A DNA stretch of 64,000 nucleotides, taken from Xiphophorus maculatus (lineage: Eukaryota > Chordata > Actinopteri > Cyprinodontiformes > Poeciliidae). The first letter of the stretch is position 1; every line of letters starts with the position of its first letter. Of the stretch, positions 32,501 to 44,500 are shown piece by piece. The stretch lies in the NCBI RefSeq assembly GCF_002775205.1, contig NC_036457.1, positions 23,146,720-23,210,719 on the forward strand. Reading direction: 5' to 3'. The position numbers and the translations under genes were made by a program. Under the pieces are notes generated by a model. The model saw only the letters and a program-made list of their open reading frames with translations. It was not told the DNA's origin and searched no databases.

Positions 32501-35500
32501 GTTAGACATTATGGATGTACATGTCTCAAATTTGGGTCTAAAATATTGACTATGTAGGACAAATTTTCATTTCAGTCAAAATGGTTAAACATTAACACAC
32601 CTGAGGCTGATGCACACAATATCATAGCTGCTTGTTCAGTTTCGCCCTTCCTCTCAACAGGGTCTTGGTTATTTAAAACAACAAGATGGAGCATCAATAA
32701 AACTACTTGAAACAGGCGTCTACCCATTAGAGCCCACCTCCTGCCCATGCTGCGACATACTCCAGCTCCAAAGAGTATCCCAGAAATGGATAAAGAAATG
32801 GATTATATGAAACATCTTAATCATGTTTAATTGTTAATATTAACAAATAAAAACTCTACACAATTGAGGAAGGTCATCTTAGATGCATCTATGTTGGATT
32901 GAGCTAACATAGATGATTCATCTATTTTCTGCATCTTGTTCAGCGTAATTGAGGTGGGAGCAACCTGGAGCCTGTCTCCAGTAGTCAGTGGGTGAGTGTG
33001 GGGGCCACATTGTTGGGGCCACCCTGACCCACAGACACAAACAAACAGCAACACACATAGAAAGGAGTAGCACCTCCAGCTAATATCACAATGAATGCTT
33101 TCTGGCATGTTCCTTCATTCCTGCACAGGAAGAACACTGACACTCCAGATACTGAACATTGAACTCTGTTTTTGCTAAGCTAAACATTGATCCATCACAC
33201 CATATTTGTACTGTTTCCCATATTGTTTCATTTCACTTCTGCATAAAGGTGTTTGGTTCCGTCTTGCTTCATGTTTTATCAATGGTCAATATCAATTTAT
33301 GGTATTGTAAATAGTCCTATAAGATTATATCATGTATATACAGATTAAACCACATAATTATTTTATGTAACGTGTGTCTAGCTTGCAAATAGCATGCATA
33401 TAATCTACATACAATCTAAGTGGATTTTATATAGGGGAATTTATAGCATCCACTCCACTATAAATGACAATGACATCTGATTTGCACCACAGCTATATCA
33501 AATCTAAACTACATCAGGTTTCTTTGGGATTGTTTTAGTGGAGCTAAAATCAAGGCCTTTACACCTGCTATTTATTGTGTTGCTTCATTACAACAGCATC
33601 AGCAAGGCTCTGATGTGTCAGCGCAGCTTCCTTATTCTTCACTTGGAGATGCATATTTTCACCTCTCGACCAATCTTTGCACAAGAACCAACTTAACCCC
33701 ACCTACACTGCAACAAGAAGCAACAGCTCTGACAGATGCAAAGACAGTGGGCACACTGAGCCAACAACAAACGAATATGTTCTGTTTTTTCTTTTGTCTG
33801 CTGATTTAACTTTAAAAGAAAACAAGACAGCCAAAAACCTAGATTGAAAGTCAAACAATAGTTTGACTATTGCATAAAGGGTGTTTATGCAATACTAGGT
33901 GTACTACCAGGCTTACCTAAACCAGGCAAAAATAAAATAAAATAAAAAATCAAATGCCAAATGTAGACAGAATAGCAGCTAAAATGTTGTTAATATATAA
34001 TCACTGAGAGAGAGTTTTAGCAAAGGAATAAATGTGTGGGCATTATAGGACTAAAATATGGTGTGACATAAACAGAATGCTGGACAAAGAGAATAATAGA
34101 GAGCAATACAGAGAATTAAAATGCAGTTAAAACACAACATTTGAGGACGATGAGAAAACCCACAATGTGATACATATCTCACCTAACAGGGTGGGACTGA
34201 AGTGTTACATAGAACACAACACTTTTCCACTATGGATATCACAAAGAACATGTCATATTATAGTATAACCTACATCAGCTTCATCTGATTTACAGTCCAA
34301 CAAGTTCAGATAATATTGATCAAATCCTTCACACTACGGACATTCATGGAGAGTTTTTTATGGCCTTTTCAGGTTAGTCCTTAGTCCTAATCCTGATTAG
34401 ACTATTTCACCAATTCTATCAATTTAGGCATACAAATCTTGATGTAGATTTTTCTATGTCCAGAGTTTTTCATTTTAAAATCAGATTAAAATGTTGTATT
34501 TTCAACAACAGTTTGCTTAGTGGGTAGATATAAATTATTTTTTAAACATCCCTAGTTTTCAATCAGTCGAATATAAATGTATATGTGTATCTGCCTTGCA
34601 GCGAAGTTAATCAAGATGAGCAAAGTAACATACACACTGACTTACACGCGTCAAACTCTTTATTTGTGCTATTCACTTCCAAAGGGAGACATTTATGCAG
34701 CAACTGAAGAATGCAATCTTTCTTCCAATAGTTCCTTGTGTCCTTTATGAAAGGAACTCTAGTATTTGCTCTATCAAGCCACTGACATGTTTAAAACATA
34801 TACACAACATTGAAAAGACATGGGAAACATTTTCAACAACCATTCCTGTAGATCTCCTGTGAGTTTTTCTTTCCTTTTTTCCCCTTGGCTCACAGTTAAT
34901 AGTTAAACTGAAGCTGCAGGAGGATTTACTCTGCTATCATCCTCACTTCTCTGTATTTACTCTCTTTATTCTTATGATTTTTGTTTGCAGTAATTGCTGG
35001 CATTTTATTATGCCAGCAATTACTGCTGGCATAATTGCTGGCAGTGTTTTATTACTTTATATAAGTTTGGCTTGTTTGCCACTTAAGTAGACTGGAGATG
35101 ACACTTTGCTATTCTGGTTACAATAAGTAAGTGTCAGATAGACTGGCATCAATAGTGGTAAGTTAACCTCTACCCTCCTACTGGCACTTGCCTACAACAT
35201 GACCTTAGACTGGGCTTATATTTAAACAACTTTCTTTTTCATGGAATCTGCAGCATATGCTTAACTTATCCTGAGATGCAGCTATTTTTAATCTCTTCGA
35301 GCCTTCTCTGTACAAAGTTAATGATGAGTCCCAGAGAGGGCCATCATGGGAAATAAATGTGCAGGTGTAGTCCCAATAAGGTGCTTTATCTCTCCACCTG
35401 AGTTATTTTCATTAACTAATTATAGTAAAGTTTATTGCATTTGTTTATCTAAAAGTGTGTCTCAGAAAGAATGATGTAACTTTACTTTAACAAGCCATAG

Positions 35501-38500
35501 AGGTGACTCAGTGATCCTTACTATAAGTAACACACTGCATAAGAAGCAGATCTGAGCCATATTCATTCATGAAGAGTCTTATCAATTGTTTGTGATAGTG
35601 AGCCGAACGCTGGCAGATAACCCTGTGTGACTCAATACAGATTTGACAGAGGATATTGTGTGGAGAAAGCCGGTATGTACAGTGGCTGACACATAAATAA
35701 TAAAGCGTGTGCCCACACAGAGAAATGATAAAAGGGACTGAAATGCCTCCTTGTCATTTTGTCTTGTTTTCACTGATAATAATAACAGTCTTATGAATGA
35801 GTTCCATATAATTTACAGAGACATGTTCAGCTCATCATAGCTCTGATTCTGATGGGGATGAATGTTTTAGGCCATAGAGTGAGGGTAATAATCACATATT
35901 ATATCTGAGCCTGTTGGTGCAGCAGAACTGTTGCACACCCCTTTCATGATGCTCCAACATACCAATGTGTTATGTGAATTTCATTGCCATGGTAACACAC
36001 TATTTCTCTCCAGTTCCTCCTGCTCTCTCTGTACACTTAGAGCAGCCCTCTTCAGAAACCTCATCAGATTTTTTTTTCTCACACCTCCGGCAAATATCTC
36101 TGAGTGTAATATCAAAAGAATAAAGATGGCAGGGAAACAGAGAATTCAAAGGTCACAAGTTCACACTCTGCAACAAGCAGCATGTCATGTTATAGACTCC
36201 ACACACAATGAGCAGTGTGGTACACAAACCCCCACATGTATAATTCATAAGAGATGCATTTTATATTCCATACAGTGAGATAGAAACCTATTTTTTAATC
36301 CTAAGAGAATCCTGAGAGGGAAGTGTGGAAATGTGTATTCAAATAACAGAAAAACCACAGAACAGCAAAGAACAATTCAATTTATGAGCCAAAAATAGTT
36401 TCTCAATCTTGGTCAAAATCTACTAGTCTCACTGTCTTTATGCCTGGGTTATTCTGGGGTGTCAATCAGCCTCTCACTGATCTTTATCACATAAACAACA
36501 ACAGTCGTCTAGTCTGAGGCTTGGAGGACGTTTCTCCAGGTGGATTATGGCGGGATGTTTAGAGGATTGTCTATTCATTCTTGTCAGCACAGATGAGCTG
36601 TGTTTTAGTCTCATCATGAGTCTGAGCTAATACCTTCCTCCTCTACCTTTAGGGTAGCAGTGTAAAACTTTATGTTCACATGTCAAATTTACCAGCGTTT
36701 AACAACATAACCAATATTTTGAATGGTTTATAAACCAGAAAATACACATCATATGAAGTGTATTTTCTGGTAATTAGCTTTGTTAGATATTCTAAATATA
36801 GTGTATAAGGCCGGTTCTTTTAAGAACTGGTGAAGACTTAATCCTAAATCCAACCCATAGCATCCTGCATGTAGACTGTCCTGGAGACTCTAAGCTTCAA
36901 TACTCAGAGTCACCAGAGCCATTTAAAGCATGGCATAAAGCAAATGAATAATATCAAAGCCCATCTGTGCCTTTTGGTAGTCCTGTAAATCTTGTACTGA
37001 ACAGTCTTGCTTCAATTAAATAGTGACTTAATGACTACTAATGCAGACCCAGAAAGAAGGCCACTGTAAAATAATTAGTCATTATGGTGGTGATATTCTA
37101 CTACATGTGACAAGGAGTGTGTTCCCGCTCACCTCTGGCCCTCGCTCTTGAGCATGGCATGACTCACTGTCTCCTTCTGAGAAGGACCCGGACTCGTCGC
37201 TTGAGTTGGTTCCATAGGACTGCTCACATTTGATTTTGGGTCGCACCTGGTTGAAACGAGAATCCCCTCCCACACTTTGCTCCTGCTGGTCCACATTGAG
37301 GCATCGTGCCACGTTGGAGCATGGCGAGGAGGAGAACTCGAACTGGGGCAGGCTGCAGGGAGAGCCTCCGCTACCGTCCTCTGCATAGGAGTAAGAGGAG
37401 CAGGAGCTGGAAGTTCTGGTGCGCGTCTCACAAGGAGGCGAGCGTGGGCATACTTTGATTGGCACTGGGCAGCTGGTGTTGGGGCGTGGACGCGACAGGA
37501 CTGGGGGCTCAGAGGAAGTGGTGCTGGGAGAATAAGCCTGGGAGTTTGGGAGGGACTGGCAGGCTTCAGCCCACAGTCCTTTTGTCACTTGATCAGAAAG
37601 CTCCATTTCCAAAGAGTTCCCACCGGGGTAGGAATGTGCTGGCGGTCCCAGACGATTGGAGGCCCCTGAGGAAAATATGACACTTCGGCGGTCTAGCTCA
37701 ACTTCCTGTTTGCAGACACCATCACAGGAAGCAGACTTCAGAGACAACCCTGCAGGGAAACCATCTACCTCCTTTGGGGATGTAACAGACAGATCCAGCT
37801 CCCCAGTAAAAGGCCTGAAGTCTTTTTTATGATCTCCCTGAGAGTTTCCTTTGTCCTGGGGGCAGACAAGTCTGTTGGTGAGTAGCTGCTGTGAAGTGTT
37901 GGACAGACTGGGAAGGTCTATTCCTTTCTTGAAGTAGGCTTGGAGGCAAGATGAGGACTTGTTTCTCTTGGTTCTTTCCAGAGATAAGGGGTTATCCATT
38001 TCCATAGCTGTCACACTGTCCTTGTCCCTGACATCCTGTTCATCTCCTGACAGGCACAAAGAGATGGTCTCTTCCTCTGCCTGCGGTTCAACTTTTATCT
38101 GTGTCACGGGCAGCCTGCCCTGACCCGGCAGAACCCCACTGATGCTGCTCTCCTTAATTGTGCTTGGAAAACCTGAGGTACTGGTGTGTGAGGAAGTGTC
38201 ATTATTGTGCTTGTTACAAGCCCACTGATATTTTCTGTACTTTGGGCATCGTGGTAGATCTGATGCTCCATGTCGCTCAAAGTCCAGCCGGCCATCTGTC
38301 AAGTTACTGGACACAGTCATTGCTAACCTGTCATCATCAGGACTCTGAACGGAGGCCAGGGTGTCTGCACAATGCCGTGTCCTGGGGGAGGCGGGTCTTT
38401 CACACTCTGACTGCATGCTTTCATCCTCTGAGTTGATAGCCTCCGGTGCCCCCCTGTGGCAAAGCATGAGGTTGTCCTCCTCTCTGCGTAGCTGAGCCTC

Positions 38501-41500
38501 CAGGAAGCGAAAGCATGAGTCCTCGAGGTTGTGCATGCGCAGGAATTCTGCACAGCGGATGACCTCCTGGATATTTTCTCTGCTGAGTAACAGCTTAGCA
38601 GTGTAGGCAAACTGCAACAATGGGGCGAATCCCCTGGCAGTGACCTGCAAAGAGGAAAAAAAGGGAAATTGCCAGCATTACCATGAGCAAAGCCATAGTT
38701 CAAATTAGCTGGAGTATGGTGAGACAGCTGCAGCAAACACAAAGAGAGTAAAGGAAGAGTTAATCATTTTATCAGATCAGCATTGCACCTGCACTAAGAT
38801 CTACAGGCAGGCTTGTGTGCGCCTTCATTCCTGTAGCACCGGGTGGGACATTCCTTCAGACTGACAATTCTTGCCTGTGAGTTTATCAGTTCTACATAGA
38901 CCCATTCCTGTATGAGTAAAACATAAATTGATGCTTTAAATGAAACATGGTTTGTGTAAATGATGAACATTTCTCAAGGCGGTTCTATTTATAACCAATG
39001 TACAGATTTTACACTTCATTTTAAAAACTGAATTTGTTACCATATTTTGATAGCTACAGTGTTAAGTAGATCTAATCCTGCTAAATGGAATAAAAAAGCC
39101 AGTATGGTCACAGTCCTGCCCTGGCTCTCCAGTCTCACTCATTCTGTCAGTGCCCCCTGCGTCCTCAGGGCAAGTGGTTGTGAATTTGTAAGAACACAGC
39201 TTATCCCTGTAGCGGCCATGTGGCATGAGATGTAAGAGGGAAGTCTTCCATTTGGACTTAATGCCAGATAATTAGCTAATAGTCAGGGCCTGGAGAGTTG
39301 CAGGTCTCTCTCTGCTCCTGTTGTCACTGAACGTAAGAGATGAGAGAAAGGAGTCCAAGACGTTGGTCTGTCTGCAGGGAGGGATCAGGATAAGGTCTAT
39401 AGCAGGGTGAACACTCCACTCGGGTCAAACAACTAATCCCTGCAGCTTTATCCGGGCTTTTTCTGTGGCCACAGTTAAAACCTGTTAAATGTAATTATTG
39501 TGGTTTCACTCCAGAGTGACTACAGCATTGTTTATCTACTTGACACACCTTCTCAGAGGCTGACTGGTGCGACTCGCCTTACGAGCCTCAACAGACATCA
39601 TCTGGGAACGAGACACAGAATGCAAACTGTTTATCGGCTGCTTTGTGAGCGGAGGAGAGGTGCAGAGGTTTCAGACACGGCATGGGCAAAAGAGTAAACG
39701 CAACTCAGCTGCATACAGAGACCCCTCATTCTTTTTACAGTCATGATATAAAAAAAAAGAAATACACATTACATTAAGTGAGTCCAATATGTTTATTTCT
39801 TCACATTACTTTCTATAACAGTCTTGTACTGTATTTTATTATTATTATTGTTAATCTTAACAGAAAAATCATATATTATTATTCATTTTTAATATTGTTA
39901 ACATTTTGTGTGAACCTATATATCTGTTATATCTGAATTTCTATTCTATTCTATTCTATTCTATTCTATTCTATGTTTTACATATTATTATATCATAAAA
40001 GGTCAGGCAGTATTTTCCCTCTATATGTTTTAACTGTCTTTATTCCTGTATTTTATTCAATTAAGTTATTATATTTTTAAAATTATTATTTATGTAATGT
40101 TCCTGTGAGCATTTTGTGATTACTGAAGAAAGCATGTTATTCTTGGTTCGTGTTTGTGACATACCACAGTGCTTGCCCCTGTTGCTTTAACCAAAGAATG
40201 TATTTTTAGATCTTTTACTTTTTATAATCATTTGTCTCGCTCTGACAGGCTGGACATGTTATGTTTTGCACTTGTTTTACATGGAAGAGTAGCCATTGTC
40301 CAACATGGTCTTCAGGGTAAAAAAAAAAGATAAAATACTTCAATCTCTGTAATTATCTGATCCATCATCCATATCAGAATAGAGGTTGTTAATAAAGGCA
40401 GACATCCTTTCAGGATCTACTTCTGCTGATCCGTTCTGATGGAAGTCTGAATGCGGTCCAGATGTTGGTAGCAGCAGAACAAAATGCCAGTCTGAGATAC
40501 TGACCGATCTCTTCTCAGCTTTCTTAGTTACTATAGTACTCATAATGGATAAAAAAGAGCATTACTTCAGTCACATCTGTCTTATGTCTATAGTCATTTT
40601 AATCCCTTTGACCTCTACATGTGATATTTTTTTTACTGTGGTTGATCTTCTTTCTCATGATCTCCTGAGGGCTGACAGTCACAGAACACATATACGCAGT
40701 AGCCTGGTGTATGCGAAATAAACAGCCATCACATAGTTTGACTTCAGGCACACACTCCCAGAAACCCGATGAGCAGTTGTGCTGATGGTGTGGAAGTAGC
40801 AGCCTGAAAGAGCTGCATCCAGAGCTGCTGATAAACAGCAAAGCTGCTGGAGGAAAATTGCTGAGCTACCAGAGATCTGTTTTCAGCTAGAATCAGCAGC
40901 AGCTACCAGTGGGAGCACATCTTTATGTGTGCCCAGCACCATATGTGATTACTCCACTGTTACAAGCACCACCACAGTCTATTAAACAAAAGCATAAAGT
41001 GAAGGGAAAAGGATGAAGGAAGGCAGAAGGGTACATTCAGGAGAAAAGTGAAAGGTAGGGAGAAAGGAGCAGTGTTGGAACCTAACTGTTAAAAGTGGAA
41101 GAACATGGACTTTCCTGCTCATTAACTGTCTGCTAGAACAGCTGATACATTTCAGCCTTAAGAAATAAAGAATGAGACAAGTTACTAAGAGAAGCTAGAA
41201 GCTAACAACTCTGCTCTGGGTCTGAGCAGGCCAAATGCTACCATTACAAGGCAGGAAATGACAGGTAGTGTCCGGCCTGCTGGATATCCTTTCATAAACA
41301 AACTGAGCTGTATAATATCAGAACACACCCTGTGCCTTCAACAAGCACTACTGCTGCCTTCCCAGTCTAATTTATGCAAATGTGCTTCAGTGACATGCAG
41401 TGAATTCCTGCATGTCATGCATGCTAATGACATAGCAAAGCATGACAATAGACTATTTCGCCATGCAGGAGAAAATCTTCTGTTCCATCAGATCTGCTGA

Positions 41501-44500
41501 ATAAGCTTCCATAAAGCTGTGTCTGAGTAACAGCTCTGTGGATCTGAAAGAGACGATGAACTGCACATTGTCAGCAGTGGATTAGGCTGAAATTCTGGAG
41601 GAGGAAACAGTGCAAAGACCACAGCATGCTGCAGAAAATAATGACTTCATCTCAGCAACTTACCTAACTCCACAATGGAAAGACCTGATCTACACCACAA
41701 CTTGCACTAGAGCTGCATTCTATTCAGACTCTACCAACATATTATTAGATTTTTTTATCTGGATTCTGGGAGTTTTATCCTTCTGTCTACATATGTTTCT
41801 AAATTTATAACTACAGGGTAGTTCAAAAGTATTCACACCATACATTTTCTACATTTTGTCAAATTATAGCTGTATACTTCATTATATTTTCATTAGCCTT
41901 ATGGGACAAATAAACATAAAGTAACTCATTGCAAAGTGGAGGAAAAATTATGACAATTACAAATAACTGGATTATTAATTTGTATGAATCTCTTATCAGT
42001 ACACTGACCCAGGCGACTGAATATTCTATCCAATATTGCATCCAAGTAGACCTTTGTGATTCCACATCTGCATACAGTGACGAGTTTCTCTAAGTGGCAC
42101 CTCAGAACAGAGGTAAACGAGGGTCTGGAGCTACAACAACCAGGAATTCAGACCAAAGCATTGCAGTTCTACTTTATATAGACCATAAGAGAATGATTTA
42201 CATGTGAAAAGAAATTATTTACAAACATGATGTGTCCACTTTAAACTTTACGAGAAAAATGTAAGCATCATTTTCAGTCACTGTAAGATTTTCTATTGGG
42301 GATGTGAACAAAGTGCCATCCTCAGAGACAGCTGAAGCTCAGACTTTCCTCACCCTGAAGCTAAATGAGCCCCCCTCCCCTGACGGTGGATTAAATCAGA
42401 TAGTGAATGTCTAATCCACTGCTGGTGGAGTTTATAGTACAGACAGCACACTGGGGAGGGTATAACCCCATCTTTACACCCTTTAAAATAAACAGAGGTA
42501 ATATCATTAGTCATTTTTGAAATTATGACTCACGGGAGCTTTTCTAACAGATAAAAGCTGACATACAGGCGAGAAGTCAGGCTTAGTTGTGCCTGAACAG
42601 AGCATCTTTCAGATCCAACTGATGAAATCTTTGCATTCTCTACATAAAGAGTGAGGCTCTCTGTTAATCATTCAGGGTTTTGCAGGTTTAACTCAAAGAG
42701 CTTAAATGAGAGGATGACACTTCAGGCTGTCACCTGGCAGGCTGGCTGCTAAAGGTGCTCCTCTATCTCGCCTCGTGCCACCAGACAAAGAGAACGCATC
42801 GTCTCTGTTAGCGTGCCACATGAGATGTGTCCTAGTATCGGTTGAGATAGACCCCCTGCTGGACCAGAGGGGGTGGGTAGCAGCGTAAGCCCTACTCCCA
42901 CTGTAGCTTATCATTCCTCTCTGTAATGTTTCCTCTTCATCTCCTACCAATGAACCAACCCCCATCTGTAGAGGGAAAGCGCCGTTCCTGGCTCCTTACT
43001 ACCACCATCTGTCTAACAAGCTGCATGTGTGTGATTGTTCGAGCCAAGCACTTGGTATGAGACAAGTCTGTGTGAGGCGCCTTCAGATTAGAAGGCATTG
43101 TGCAGGTCAGGCCCACACAGAGTTTAGTGAATAGATGTTGATTATCAGCTTATGTCTGGAATATTTTAGCCTTTGTTTCTGGGCCATTTTTGTTTATTTG
43201 CACACAAAGAGAATAAAGACACAGGGTCATAAGAGCGTAGAGCTAGGCGATATGGACAGAGTATGTCACAATATTTGTCTATTTTGAACTATTTCAAATG
43301 TTCAAACTGGATTGAGTTGAGTTCAGTACAGTTATCATTTAGTTCTGAACAAATGCCATCTTGAGGCACTTTGCAAAAAAAAAAAAGGAATTTTGAATCC
43401 AGTTTGTAAGCCAAACCAACATATCAATAACTAAAGGGATTTATTTAAACCTGCTGTAAATTGAACACAATTCCCTAGAGCAGTGGTTCTCAAACTTTTT
43501 TCAGTGATGTACCCCCTTAAAAATATATTTTTAGTCAAGTACCCCCTGACACGGGCAAAACATTTTTGGAATAAAAAAGATGTACAGTGCTGTAAAATCA
43601 CTGTCTGATTTATTAAAGCCAAACAACTTATATCAGTGAACCTGACAAATACATCCATATTGCAAACATTGCATGGTTAAACAAAAAAGAAAAACAGAAG
43701 ACGGTGACCACCAGGAAGGTATAAAACCAGTCAAACCTGAAATATGCAAAATGCTGCTAATTTATATTGGTCTCTGTAATGGTATAAAATTAAATATATA
43801 CATAAATAACTAAAATGTGTTCACAGAAATAAATCTATAACTTAATTATAAATAAATTATATTTTGTTTACAAAATAAATTAACTTAATAAATAAAGATT
43901 TGCTCACAAAAAAAACGTTACCTCTTTTAGGATAAAAAAAAAGAAGATTGCACTTTAATCACTTTGCATTGAACATTTGATTTGAACAGTATGTAACATT
44001 TTTATTTATTTTATTTATTTTAAAGGATATTGAAACTAAATACTGAATATAAAATTCAGTGCATGAACACACATTTATATTTTATCGAACTTTTTACAAA
44101 ATAATTTTTCCCAAGACTTATTATGAGGAGCCTACTGATTTTTTAAAAATATTTTGAAAAGCTTCACGTACCCCCTGCAGTACTTCCACGTACCCCCAGG
44201 GGTACGCGTACCCCCATTTGAGAACCACTGCCCTAGAGCATCTTGGGACATGCTTAATATCATGGATGTAGTAAAACTTACACTTTCTCAACAATCAATG
44301 TAATGTACAAAACCTATTTGGATAACTTCAAATATGTTTGCAGTCATCCAAATAGGTTTTGTACATTTGTAATGCAAATCAAATTTATATTGGCTTGCAT
44401 TTTCTTTGTTATTGAAGCATAGAACTGGTCTTCATCCTTTTTATTGACATTTTATGTTCCTCAATAAAATATTGTCATTGATTTATTACCTGGCATAAAT

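Larger units (their letters stand above)
30804..37132 (-). other. bach2 intron between the large exon and the bZIP exon
   Basis: 6.3 kb without genes. It holds a degraded copy of the CCAT-type repeat (32905-33060) and two snap-back palindromes (34989-35024, 36734-36771). The stretch about 31000-31950 is less AT-rich than the rest and could be regulatory, but I cannot show it. Confidence 0.6.

Noticed and set aside
37277..37669. Plus-strand 130-codon open frame
   Set aside because: Antisense shadow of the bach2 large exon, which has strong homology on the other strand.
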